DNA of 64,000 nt from Paenibacillus beijingensis (GTDB lineage Bacteria > Bacillota > Bacilli > Paenibacillales > Paenibacillaceae): contig NZ_CP011058.1 in assembly GCF_000961095.1 (NCBI RefSeq), forward strand, positions 372,001 to 436,000, read 5' to 3'. Below are positions 25,003 through 33,102 of this stretch, one piece after another. The first letter of the stretch is position 1, and each line of letters opens with the position of its first letter. The position numbers and the translations under genes are program-made. The notes under the pieces were generated by a model. The model was not told the DNA's origin. It made no database searches and worked only from the letters and a program-made list of their open reading frames with translations.

Positions 25003-26007
25003 ATGCAAGCTTCCGTTTCTTCTTTTCATACAAAAGCGATTATTAGCGCTGTCGGCGCTTATGTACCCAAGCGGATACTTTCCAATGCCGATTTGGAACA
25101 AATGGTCGAAACATCCGACGAATGGATTATGCAGCGTACCGGAATCCGCGAACGACGGATTGCTGCCGAAGACGAATTTTGCAGCGATTTGTGCTTTGCA
25201 GCCGTTCGTAACATGATGGAGCAGTCCGGAAAAGAGGTTGACGATGTCGATTATATACTCGTTGCGACAACGACGCCCGACACCTTCTTTCCGAGCATGG
25301 CCGCCCGCGTTCAGGCCGAATTCGGCATCCGCCAATGCGGTGCCGCCGATCTCAACGCCGCCTGCGCCGGTTTTATTACGGGGCTGCAAATGGCCGGCGG
25401 TTTGATCGCAAGCGGAGCGTTTCGTAAAATCCTTGTCATCGGAGCCGAAACGCTGTCCAAAATTACCGATTATACGGACCGGACGACCTGCATCCTGTTT
25501 GGGGACGGAGCCGGAGCGGTGCTTGTCGAGGCCGGCGATGCGCAGAGCGAGTCGTCCTTCCTCGGAACGCTGTCGCTTACCGATGGCGCGGAAGGACATC
25601 AATTGTACCGCTCCAGCCTCTCCGCTTCGATCGGAGAGGTGCCGATTGAAACAACCGGCAATATCGTGCAGAACGGACGAGCGGTTTATCGCTGGGCGGT
25701 TAGCCGGGTTCCGGAAGGCATCGAGCAGCTGCTGAAACAAAACGGCTTGGCGGCGGCCGATATCGACTGGTTCATCCCGCATAATCCCAACATGCGGATT
25801 ATTGATTCGGTATGCGAGAAAACAGGCATTCCCGTCTCCAAAACCGTGACTACGCTGCTTCATACGGGCAATACGTCCGCCGCTTCGATTCCGATTGCGC
25901 TCGATAGCGCTCTGCGGGACGGCCGAATCCGCAAAGGCGACAGGCTGCTGCTTTACGGCTTCGGCGGCGGCCTGACCCAGAATGGACTGCTGCTGCGCTG
26001 GGAATGA
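25003..26007 (+). CDS. fabH: Beta-ketoacyl-ACP synthase III
   Basis: A 334-residue KAS III enzyme that starts fatty-acid synthesis by condensing acyl-CoA with malonyl-ACP. The triad is visible: cysteine in LNAACAGFITG (about residue 122), histidine in FIPHNPNMRI and asparagine in LLHTGNTSAASIP. The C-terminal YGFGGGLTQNGLLLRW closes the thiolase fold. A FapR-type box upstream fits regulation with lipid synthesis, as for fabHA/fabHB in Bacillus. Isozymes with branched-chain primer preference are common in this group, but specificity cannot be read here. It converges on the CgeB-like gene with a 13-base gap. Confidence 0.92.
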   Translation: MQASVSSFHTKAIISAVGAYVPKRILSNADLEQMVETSDEWIMQRTGIRERRIAAEDEFCSDLCFAAVRNMMEQSGKEVDDVDYILVATTTPDTFFPSMAARVQAEFGIRQCGAADLNAACAGFITGLQMAGGLIASGAFRKILVIGAETLSKITDYTDRTTCILFGDGAGAVLVEAGDAQSESSFLGTLSLTDGAEGHQLYRSSLSASIGEVPIETTGNIVQNGRAVYRWAVSRVPEGIEQLLKQNGLAAADIDWFIPHNPNMRIIDSVCEKTGIPVSKTVTTLLHTGNTSAASIPIALDSALRDGRIRKGDRLLLYGFGGGLTQNGLLLRWE

Positions 26008-26020
26008 TAACATCAGCGTG

Positions 26021-27208
26021 CTAGGCGAGCATGACGGAAAGCATCTGTTCCAGCCGCCGCGGGTACGTATGCTCCCGCATCGTCCGGTACATGCCGCGCA
26101 TGGCGATTTCCCGCCGTTCCTCCTCATGATGGAGATAATACTCGATTTTTTCGATCATTTCCGAAGGAGAGGAGTATGTCACCAGCTCCACTCCGGGTGT
26201 ATAAAATGACGCAAGATCATCGCGGATATCGGTCAGCTGCAATGTTGCGCAGGCCGATATTTCGAACGTGCGCGGGTTCGGGGAAACGGCGGCGATGTGC
26301 TCTTTATTGCTGTTGTATGAATCATCATCATGAGCCCGGTGCATATTGATGACGATTTTGGAGGCATTATAGGCCTCCGCCGTTTCCAGCGGTCCCATCC
26401 AATGTCCGGGTTTGATTTTGGACTTCAGCAGATTGAAATGACGCAGCCTCTCCCACCACAATCCGGATATGCTGATGTCTCTCATGGCCAAATAATTGGA
26501 AATCTGATTGAAAAATTCGACCCGTTTCCAATAGGCGGAGCCGATAAAACTAATCTCCTTGCGCAGCGAAAGCGGCGGATTTCGCGGACGAAAATCGTTC
26601 AAATAAGCGGCAAACGGCAAATAGTGCACATTGACGCAGCCGTTGCGCATATAGAACTCGACGCATTGTTTCTCAAGCGTAAACACATAATCGTAATGCG
26701 GCGCCAAATTTTTCGTTACGTCGGTATAATACGGGTCATCCGTAAACCACACCGCGGTTTTGATCCCAAGTGCGCGAATCGCGTCCACCTGTTTCGTCGG
26801 AAACTGCAGGCCGTCAAGCACAATGACCGCATCCGGACGGAGCGACGCCGCTTGCTGCGCAACCGGCTGCAGAGCATTCGTCAGACTGAGACGGCCGACC
26901 ATCCCTTTGAGCGATTCCGCAACGGCCGTATCCAATGGGGAATACGGAAATCCTTTCCCGGTCGCCACGAACATAATATGAACGGGAAAATGTCTGATTT
27001 CATCTTTAATGCTTCTTATAACCGCCTCGCATTTGCCGTACCAAACCCCATGATCCCAGCCGGTCAGGTAACCGTCCGTTCGGCCCCTAGCAATTGCGGA
27101 TCTATGAGCCGTCAAGTTGCGCAGACGTCTCGTCTTTCTTCCGCCCGCCGTTTTGCGCACTCGATGCAAGCGGCGCCGCGGCCGCCGCTTTGCGACTTTT
27201 ACCAACAT
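26021..27208 (-). CDS. CgeB-like spore-surface glycosyltransferase (1)
   Basis: A 395-residue protein of the CgeB family (an N-terminal DUF3880-like half with VWFTDDPYYTDVTKNLAPHYDYVFT, and a C-terminal GT-B half with NPRTFEISACATLQLTD). CgeB in B. subtilis is a sigma-K/GerE-dependent factor for glycosylation of the spore crust. The first 60 residues are unusual: a very basic tail (KRRPRRRLHRVRKTAGGRKT) and a GxxxG repeat, GYLTGWDHGVWYGKCE. AGGAGG five bases before ATG 27208 is a strong RBS. It is the last gene of the leftward spore-surface cluster. Confidence 0.82.
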   Translation of the reverse strand: MLVKVAKRRPRRRLHRVRKTAGGRKTRRLRNLTAHRSAIARGRTDGYLTGWDHGVWYGKCEAVIRSIKDEIRHFPVHIMFVATGKGFPYSPLDTAVAESLKGMVGRLSLTNALQPVAQQAASLRPDAVIVLDGLQFPTKQVDAIRALGIKTAVWFTDDPYYTDVTKNLAPHYDYVFTLEKQCVEFYMRNGCVNVHYLPFAAYLNDFRPRNPPLSLRKEISFIGSAYWKRVEFFNQISNYLAMRDISISGLWWERLRHFNLLKSKIKPGHWMGPLETAEAYNASKIVINMHRAHDDDSYNSNKEHIAAVSPNPRTFEISACATLQLTDIRDDLASFYTPGVELVTYSSPSEMIEKIEYYLHHEEERREIAMRGMYRTMREHTYPRRLEQMLSVMLA

Positions 27209-27232
27209 GATCTCCTCCTTGGTGTGAACCGA

Positions 27233-28327
27233 TTAATATCCGAGCAGCATGAGTAACCTTTGGATGCGGGCGGCATAGGAATGATCTCGCATTGTCCGGA
27301 TGAGTCCCTGCAGGGCGATGCGCCGGCGCTCGTCTTCGCGCTTCAAATAATACTCGATCTTGCCCATCAGCTCCCGCGGTCCGGTAAACGTTTCGAGCTC
27401 CAAGCCGGGCCGGTAATAGCTCGGCAGATCTTCGCGGATATCGGTCAGCTGCAGCGTACCGCATGCGGAAATTTCATACGTGCGCGGATTGATCGACTTT
27501 CCCTGCAGACGGTACGTATTTTTGTTGTCGGAAAGGGCTTCCGTCGTCCGGTGAATATTAATGACAATCTTTGCGCCGTTGTAATATTTGACCGACTCTT
27601 CAATGGGCATCCATCCGTCCTTTATGTTCGACTTCAATAATCGGTGGCGTTTCAGTCGATCCCACAGGCCGCCTGCGATAACGACCCGATGCTTTGACAG
27701 TTTGGAAGCGACGGCGTCGAACAGTTCGATCCGATTCCAGAAACCTTGACCGATAAAGCAAACGTCGCTCCGATATTGAGGCTCCACTGCCATTGGCCGG
27801 AAAAGGCTGGGATCGGCGCCGAGAGGGAGGTAATGCACATTGGAACAGCCGATGCCGCGGTACAGGTCGACTGCTGCCAGCTCGTGCGTCAGAACCGTAT
27901 CGTAATGGGGGGCGATTTCCACCGTCTGCTCCGTAAAATAGGGATCGTCGGCAAACCAGATCGCGGTGCGGGTTCCAAGCCCGCGAATCGCATCGATCTG
28001 CTGCAGGTGATTAGGAGGAAAAAAGTGCAGACCGTTCAGAACGAGCACCAAGTCGGGCTTGATGCTCGCGGCCAGCTCCAGCATCCGGCTGCTTTCCGCG
28101 ATATGAAGCTCGCCTACAGACATCCGGAGCGCTTCGCTCACTCCGTGATCGATGGCTGGAAAACCTTGCGGCACGTACAGCACTCTTAAGGGCCGCGGCG
28201 GAAGGGCCGGCTGCGGGATCGCGGCAAAAGCCGCGGTACAAGCCCCGTCGCGCACTCCGTCCTGAAACCCTTTTTTGTAACCGGCGACCTTCCTCCTCAT
28301 CCGCGTACGTTTCAATTGCCTGCGCAT
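27233..28327 (-). CDS. CgeB-like spore-surface glycosyltransferase (2)
   Basis: A 364-residue paralogue of the following gene, from which it is separated by 24 bases. The conserved segments correspond: WFADDPYFTEQTVEIAPHYDTVLT, VHYLPLGADPSLF, INPRTYEISACGTLQLTDIREDL. The N-terminus has the basic tail MRRQLKRTRMRRK and the four-residue repeat GYKKGFQDGVRDGACT. ATG 28327 has GGGAG nine bases upstream; the frame is open further to 28390 without a good site. It probably transfers a sugar to a spore-surface protein or polysaccharide; the donor is not predictable. Confidence 0.8.
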   Translation of the reverse strand: MRRQLKRTRMRRKVAGYKKGFQDGVRDGACTAAFAAIPQPALPPRPLRVLYVPQGFPAIDHGVSEALRMSVGELHIAESSRMLELAASIKPDLVLVLNGLHFFPPNHLQQIDAIRGLGTRTAIWFADDPYFTEQTVEIAPHYDTVLTHELAAVDLYRGIGCSNVHYLPLGADPSLFRPMAVEPQYRSDVCFIGQGFWNRIELFDAVASKLSKHRVVIAGGLWDRLKRHRLLKSNIKDGWMPIEESVKYYNGAKIVINIHRTTEALSDNKNTYRLQGKSINPRTYEISACGTLQLTDIREDLPSYYRPGLELETFTGPRELMGKIEYYLKREDERRRIALQGLIRTMRDHSYAARIQRLLMLLGY

Positions 28328-28567
28328 CACATCTGTCTCCCTTCTTCTTGCGGCCATATTACTTATTGATATGCCGTGCACTCCAAACACACATGGTCAC
28401 TTGTCCGCATCTGCATAAATTTGGCTTCTATCTATCCGCTGCCGCCTAAAGGCTTGTCCGCGCGCAAAAAAAAAAGGCGCCGCCCCTTAAGATCATCTTC
28501 GATGACTGTTGGGACCGCCCCCAATATAAGGTTGATCATCCTGACGACCCTTTCCTAAGATCTCAAG
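28328..28567. other. Gap inside the spore-surface cluster
   Basis: Contains a T10 run (on the minus strand, near 28470) after a GC-rich GGGGCGGCGCC stretch, which may be a weak terminator, and AT-rich DNA that could promote the downstream CgeB pair. No gene is seen. Confidence 0.35.
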
Positions 28568-28864
28568 TCAAGGCTGCTGCTCGTATGCAAGCTGGTGACC
28601 TTCCTGAAGCCCGACGCCAAAGCCGGCGTTATAGCCTTGCTGATAAGCCTGGTTGAAACCTTGGTAGTAACTGCTTAAACTGCGGTTGCTTTTACGGGTT
28701 ACTGTGCGCCGGCGTCTTGCACCCGCAGCTCTGCCGGCCGATTTCTTTTTTTGTCCTCTTGCCGCTTTACTATTGCGCTTTATACCGGTGTCCGGACGGA
28801 TCCGGCGCTTTCGGGAAACAATTTTACGCCTTTTTATCCCTTTGGCGCTTTTGGTGAATGCCAT
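28568..28864 (-). CDS. Small basic protein with GxxxG repeat tail
   Basis: A 98-residue protein that I do not recognise as a named family. The N-terminal two-thirds is extremely lysine/arginine-rich (KGIKRRKIVSRKRRIR and similar). The C-terminal third is a seven-step tetrad repeat: GFNQ AYQQ GYNA GFGV GLQE GHQL AYEQ. The same repeat, shorter, occurs at the N-terminus of three neighbouring glycosyltransferases. AGGAGG eight bases before ATG 28864 is clear. The start overlaps the end of the preceding gene by 41 bases. A structural or docking role in the spore surface is proposed by context only. Confidence 0.7.
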   Translation of the reverse strand: MAFTKSAKGIKRRKIVSRKRRIRPDTGIKRNSKAARGQKKKSAGRAAGARRRRTVTRKSNRSLSSYYQGFNQAYQQGYNAGFGVGLQEGHQLAYEQQP

Positions 28865-29189
28865 GTCCATCCCCTCCTCTTCGTTCCAATCGGACAGATG
28901 GATTCATCCATGGCGGAGATGGTTTCGCAGAGCGTTTGCGGCTGCGGAGCGCCATACCGGTTACCGATTCCGCCATCGACATCTGAATCCCCGTCAGCAG
29001 CCGGATATGCTCACGAAGCTTGCCGGGCATGCCCGGCAGCTGTTCCGCGGCATCGGCCGCGTTTTCCAGCAGACGCGCAAGCGCCTGCTGGCTGCGGGCG
29101 ATTGCCGCAATCAGCAGCAGCTTCGCTTCGCGTTCCTCGAGGCTGTACCGCGTTCGTTCATCGAAGCTTAAGATCATATCCTTCGTCAA
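28824..29189 (-). CDS. Small helical protein of the spore-surface cluster (3)
   Basis: A 121-residue protein beginning at TTG 29189, which overlaps the preceding stop codon (TTGA) and has GGTGA upstream; translational coupling is likely. The N-terminal 80 residues are helical (SLEEREAKLLLIAAIARSQQ, ALARLLENAADAAEQLPG) and resemble the helical core of the two genes upstream. The C-terminal 40 residues become basic and serine-rich and overlap the next gene in another frame. Function unknown. Confidence 0.6.
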   Translation of the reverse strand: MTKDMILSFDERTRYSLEEREAKLLLIAAIARSQQALARLLENAADAAEQLPGMPGKLREHIRLLTGIQMSMAESVTGMALRSRKRSAKPSPPWMNPSVRLERRGGDGHGIHQKRQRDKKA

Positions 29190-29551
29190 GGCCGGTCACC
29201 GAAGTCCATTCCGCCGCCCATCATGCCTCCGCCCATCATTCCGCCGCCGAAGCCGTCCATCATGGACCGCGAATCATGTTCGTGACGGAGCACAACCTTG
29301 AGCATCGAAACCATCCCCTGTCCAAGCTTGTTTATGCCGTCGATAATATCGATGATCTGGTCGTGAACCTTTACGCTTTCGTCCAATTGGACCTGCTGTT
29401 TAGGATGGGAATCGTTTGAAATATGGTTGTAAATCCATGTGCGGACTTTTTCGGCTTCCAACGCCTTTGCATCGAGAATATGAGCAATATTCCACTGCAG
29501 CAGAGCGGTCGTTTCCAATAGCCGCACTAATGACTGTTCGCGTTCGGACAC
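29186..29551 (-). CDS. Small helical protein of the spore-surface cluster (2)
   Basis: A 121-residue protein. Two long helices (LLETTALLQWNIAHILDAKA LEAEKVRTWIYNH; DESVKVHDQIIDIIDGINKL) are followed by a Gly/Met-rich tail (GFGGGMMGGGMMGGGM). The helical part parallels the next upstream protein: AK-x-x-EA near the end of helix 1, a histidine/proline loop, then a second helix. The GTG start at 29551 has AGGAGG ten bases upstream. A glycine-methionine tail is unusual and may be a low-complexity assembly segment. Function unknown. Confidence 0.65.
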   Translation of the reverse strand: MSEREQSLVRLLETTALLQWNIAHILDAKALEAEKVRTWIYNHISNDSHPKQQVQLDESVKVHDQIIDIIDGINKLGQGMVSMLKVVLRHEHDSRSMMDGFGGGMMGGGMMGGGMDFGDRP

Positions 29552-29581
29552 GTCAAAGAATCCTCCTTTCCATCAAACGGA

Positions 29582-29866
29582 TTACTCCTCTTCTCCGTCC
29601 AATTCACGCATAATATGCGACAGCTGTTCTGCCATCGTATGCTGCAGATCTGCGATGCTGTTCAAATAAGCGACAATATTTTTGTTTACCATTGCTGTAT
29701 TGTCCAGCAGCGCCGGAACACCTTTAAATTGCGGGTGATGGTCCGGCAGTGCATGAACAATTTGGGCCATGCGCACCGCTTCATGCTTTTTCGCTTCAAG
29801 AATGCGCGCAAGCTGCCCGTTCATATGGGATATATCTGATAAAATTTGGTCCAAATGATGCTGCAT
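29582..29866 (-). CDS. Small helical protein of the spore-surface cluster (1)
   Basis: A 94-residue all-helical protein (HHLDQILSDISHMNGQLARI, LEAKKHEAVRMAQIVHAL, HHPQFKGVPALLDNTAMVNK, ADLQHTMAEQLSHIMREL). It is the shortest of three consecutive paralogous proteins and lacks the low-complexity tails of the others. AGGAGG seven bases before ATG 29866 is strong. No signal peptide or enzymatic motif is visible. Position between spore glycosyltransferases suggests a coat or crust component; this is inference. Confidence 0.65.
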   Translation of the reverse strand: MQHHLDQILSDISHMNGQLARILEAKKHEAVRMAQIVHALPDHHPQFKGVPALLDNTAMVNKNIVAYLNSIADLQHTMAEQLSHIMRELDGEEE

Positions 29867-29959
29867 GCCCCATCCTCCTCGTTGTACAGCATATGCGCGA
29901 ATGCGGAACCTGCTACCCGGGACTATTGCTTATGCGAGTCCGCATACAGCCGCCGGATG

Positions 29960-31270
29960 CTACAGCCGTTGAGCCATCTTCTCCGGCGCGATAATGGGAA
30001 GACCGTCGGGCAGGGCGGCAACAACTGCGGGATCCCCCGTCCCTTCCCTTTGATGATGCAGGCCCCAAGCCTCCAAAGCAGCCCTGGAAACGATACGCCT
30101 TTTGCAGCCTTTTGCAACCCGGTACGTTCCGGCTCCGGGAACGATGCAAATAAAGGGGGCATCCGCACCATCCCACTCTGCAGCGGCTGCGGAAGCATCG
30201 ATCTCCATGCCGAGCGGCCATTGGTTCATTTTTACCTGGGACAGGCGGACGGACGGAAGCTTCCATTCGCCCCGAATGGCACGCCGCTCCCCGTCTTTCA
30301 GCCAATACAGCTTGCCTCCGGGACCGTTCACCGCAACTCCTTGGGGATAAAAAACCGTCTCCCCGCGGTGGTGCACTTCGTCCGGCCGCAGCCCGGATCT
30401 CCACGCGGCAGTCTCGGCGAGCAGCTTGTGCGGATTGCCCCATTTTTCTTCATAGAATTCCCGGTTATTGCGGTTGACCGCTGCAATCTTCTGTTTACCG
30501 AGCGCGCGAATGCTGACGCTGCCGTAATGATGAATAAACGTGTCTCTGGCGATGACCAGCTTGCCGCCGAGCAAACGAACCCGCACATTGTAATCGTCGT
30601 CTTCGAAATTGCCGATTTGGTAACCTTCGTCCAAATATCCGGCCCGCTCCCACACCGATCGGTTAAAAAGCATGCAAAAACCCGTCAGTCGTTCGGTCTC
30701 CTGCCATTTGGCCGCATCGGAGACGTTGTGGCGCCGGGCAAATGCGTTCATTCCGCGTATCGAACGATACGGAACCTTTATCAATTGGTCGCCGCTAATA
30801 TAGTTCGTCACCGGTCCTACGATCCCGATGGAGGGATCGCTGTTCAAACAGGCAAGAAGATTGTCAAGCCACCGGGGGGTAACGATCGTATCGTTGTTGA
30901 GCAGCAGCATCGTCGTTCCTTTTGCCAGCATGAGCCCGCGGTTGACCGCGCCGGCAAAACCGGCGTTGCTGCTCATGGTTGCATACCGCAAGCGGCGTTC
31001 GCGCCCGCTGTAAGTTCGTAAATATTGCGCCGTTCCGTCGGTTGACGCATTATCGACCACTATAATTTCGTAAGGCTGGTTCGTATGGGCGACAATGCTT
31101 GCAATGCACAGCTTCAAATAACGAAGCTTATTATGGCTTGGAATAATAATGCTCGTTCCTTGAAAATAGGTGCCGAAGCTTTCCTTCCCGCTCAATAGAC
31201 CGTCTGCATAACCGGCACCAAAACCTTCTTCAAACCGGGATCGGAATGCATCTCCTCTTGACGTTCTCAT
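29960..31270 (-). CDS. GT2 glycosyltransferase with GxxxG tag and C-terminal repeat domain
   Basis: A 436-residue protein. Residues 10-32 hold the tetrad repeat RFEEGFGAGYADGLLSGKES. A GT-A fold follows: TSIIIPSHNKLRYLKLCI, VDNASTDGTAQYL, the LLLNNDTIVTP nucleotide-sugar region, and the acceptor-side ED motif NFEDDDYNVRV. From about residue 310 a separate domain shows two related segments (KLYWLKDGERRAI; GTYRVAKGCKRRIVSRAALEAWGL) that look like repeats of an extracellular beta domain. Such GT2 proteins are common in Bacillales spore-surface clusters. It is likely to add a sugar in the mother cell during crust assembly. Confidence 0.82.
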   Translation of the reverse strand: MRTSRGDAFRSRFEEGFGAGYADGLLSGKESFGTYFQGTSIIIPSHNKLRYLKLCIASIVAHTNQPYEIIVVDNASTDGTAQYLRTYSGRERRLRYATMSSNAGFAGAVNRGLMLAKGTTMLLLNNDTIVTPRWLDNLLACLNSDPSIGIVGPVTNYISGDQLIKVPYRSIRGMNAFARRHNVSDAAKWQETERLTGFCMLFNRSVWERAGYLDEGYQIGNFEDDDYNVRVRLLGGKLVIARDTFIHHYGSVSIRALGKQKIAAVNRNNREFYEEKWGNPHKLLAETAAWRSGLRPDEVHHRGETVFYPQGVAVNGPGGKLYWLKDGERRAIRGEWKLPSVRLSQVKMNQWPLGMEIDASAAAAEWDGADAPFICIVPGAGTYRVAKGCKRRIVSRAALEAWGLHHQREGTGDPAVVAALPDGLPIIAPEKMAQRL

Positions 31271-31308
31271 CGGTAACGCCCCAATCGGTTAGGTTTAATC
31301 ATACTTCT

Positions 31309-32343
31309 TTAGATAACGGCCCTCCCGTCTACAAGCCGGTCGGCCATATGTCCGATATCGAGAGCCGTCTTCTTCATTTCGGCGGCTATTCGCGACGCCA
31401 GCACAACAGCCGGGATTCCGGCAGCGATAAGCGCAAGATCGAAATCGGCTTTACGCACCTCTTCCATCACCATTCCGATATCGAGAAAACCTCGTACAGG
31501 CGAAATAACGGCCGTCACCGTAAAGCCTTTTTCACCGAGCCGCTGCGCAAGCCCTCTCGCCTTGTTGCCGACAAGCAGCAGCTTGCGGCCGCGGATTAAG
31601 TCCGGCAGCAGCCCCGCTTCATGAAGCTCGTAATTCACCGTCGATCTGCACAGCCGCAGCGAACGAAGATTAATGTTCAGCCCGTTCAGAGCGGGATGGA
31701 GCAGCTGTCCGAAATAAATGCGGCGTGACACAGGCACACCGACCAAGTTCGCATTCCGAATCGCTTGGGCGAGTTCATCCCTTGCGGCCAGATTCGGCGG
31801 GTGAATGCCGGCATAAGGCAAAAAAGGCCCCCGCTCCAGTATCTCTCCGGCAGGATAAACCGTATCCTGTGCAAGCGCCAGCAGTTCACCGTCCCCGAGC
31901 CTTACCATAGAAAAGGGCAGTCCCTCATTCAGTGCATGCTTTATTTCGTTATACACCGCCTGCGCATCCAGCACGTTGACAAGTCTTGGGCGCATCGCTT
32001 CCACTCCTGCCGCGATTACCTCCCGCAGTCCGATATCCGGCAAAATCGTGTTCGGCGGCAACGTTTGCTCCAGCAGCTGTTCCCCGCCTTCGTATCGCGC
32101 TTCATCAATCTTTGCCTGCAGCTTAACTCCGGTTGCCGTAACGGTTAAATTTTTACCGGCTCCCTTACGCTTTACAGGAAGAAGCATACCGCGCATACTT
32201 TTTTTGCTCCGCGAATGCCGCTTTCTCCCTGGCCGGCCCGCTATACGCTTAAAGCTGTGCAGCGGCGGACGCTTTCTCCCGAAGCGGCTCCGCATGCGGA
32301 TCGAACCGGCCGCCGCTCTTGTCGTCGCCTTACTTTTGGCCAC
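31309..32343 (-). CDS. GT-D fold glycosyltransferase
   Basis: A 344-residue protein. The first 70 residues are a basic tail (RSRFGRKRPPLHSFKRIAGR, then PGRKRHSRSKKSMRG). The C-terminal 230 residues resemble the GT-D (DUF1792) fold: FSMVRLGDGELLALAQDT contains the R-x-GDGE signature, and KLLLVGNKARGLAQRL plus DFDLALIAAGIPAVVLASRIA belong to the same fold. GT-D enzymes were first described for streptococcal serine-rich glycoprotein modification. It overlaps neighbours by a few bases, indicating a tight operon with the nucleotidylyltransferase. Confidence 0.78.
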   Translation of the reverse strand: MAKSKATTRAAAGSIRMRSRFGRKRPPLHSFKRIAGRPGRKRHSRSKKSMRGMLLPVKRKGAGKNLTVTATGVKLQAKIDEARYEGGEQLLEQTLPPNTILPDIGLREVIAAGVEAMRPRLVNVLDAQAVYNEIKHALNEGLPFSMVRLGDGELLALAQDTVYPAGEILERGPFLPYAGIHPPNLAARDELAQAIRNANLVGVPVSRRIYFGQLLHPALNGLNINLRSLRLCRSTVNYELHEAGLLPDLIRGRKLLLVGNKARGLAQRLGEKGFTVTAVISPVRGFLDIGMVMEEVRKADFDLALIAAGIPAVVLASRIAAEMKKTALDIGHMADRLVDGRAVI

Positions 32344-32346
32344 GGC

Positions 32347-33096
32347 CTAACTCCCTTTCCCGCCGCGCCTGGACGACAGCTGCTTCCGTCTCATAAACGC
32401 GGCCGCTTCGTGCAAAGAATCGAACGTTCCGGCATCGGTCCACCAACCCTCAAGCACGCGGTAAGTCAGCTTACCGGCCGCCGCATATGCATTGTTCACA
32501 TCGGTAATTTCCAGTTCCCCGCGCGCCGAAGGTTCAATGGAAGCAATAATATCAAATACGCTTCCATCGTACATGTACACACCGGTCACGCAATAATAGG
32601 ATTCCGGTTTGGCGGGTTTCTCCGCAATATAAACAATTTTGCCGTCTTTGCCAAACACCGGAACGCCGTAGCGTTCAGGGTCGGGAACCTGCTTCAACAG
32701 CACCATCGCGCCCTCGTTCTGCCGGTTATAGTCTTCAACGTAAGGACGAAGCGACTTTTCAACCAAATTGTCTCCCAGCAGCATAACGAACTTTTCGTCG
32801 TCTTTGACATAAGGTTTAGCCAGCTCAAGCGCTTGCGCAATGCCGCCTGCTTCCTCTTGAATCAAATAAGTAATCGAGACGCCGAACTCACGGCCGTTTC
32901 CAAGATAATCAACGAACAGTCCTGCAGATGACCTCCCCGTTACAAGCAGAACATCATGAATGCCGGCTTCAGCTATTTTTTCGATCGCGTAATGAATCAT
33001 CGGATAGTTATAGACCGGAAGCATATGTTTATTCATAATGGTTGTTAATGGCTTCAGCCGCGTTCCGGTTCCTCCGGCCAGCACGATTGCTTTCAC
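32347..33096 (-). CDS. Glucose-1-phosphate thymidylyltransferase-like nucleotidylyltransferase
   Basis: A 249-residue RmlA-type enzyme that would make dTDP-glucose from dTTP and glucose-1-phosphate. Motifs include MKAIVLAGGTGTRLKPLTTI, the LPVYNYPMIHYAIE region, LLGDNLVEKSL, ERYGVPVF, and a C-terminal RGELEITDVNNAYAAAG then GWWTDAGTFDSLHEA. It is shorter than housekeeping RmlA (about 290 residues), as is SpsI of the B. subtilis spore polysaccharide operon. Its location among spore glycosyltransferases suggests it supplies the activated sugar. Confidence 0.85.
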   Translation of the reverse strand: MKAIVLAGGTGTRLKPLTTIMNKHMLPVYNYPMIHYAIEKIAEAGIHDVLLVTGRSSAGLFVDYLGNGREFGVSITYLIQEEAGGIAQALELAKPYVKDDEKFVMLLGDNLVEKSLRPYVEDYNRQNEGAMVLLKQVPDPERYGVPVFGKDGKIVYIAEKPAKPESYYCVTGVYMYDGSVFDIIASIEPSARGELEITDVNNAYAAAGKLTYRVLEGWWTDAGTFDSLHEAAAFMRRKQLSSRRGGKGS

Positions 33097-33102
33097 TTTG
33101 TA

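Noticed and set aside
24973..26127. 384-codon minus-strand frame opposite fabH
   Set aside because: The plus strand encodes a KAS III with all catalytic residues; the opposite frame has no family resemblance.
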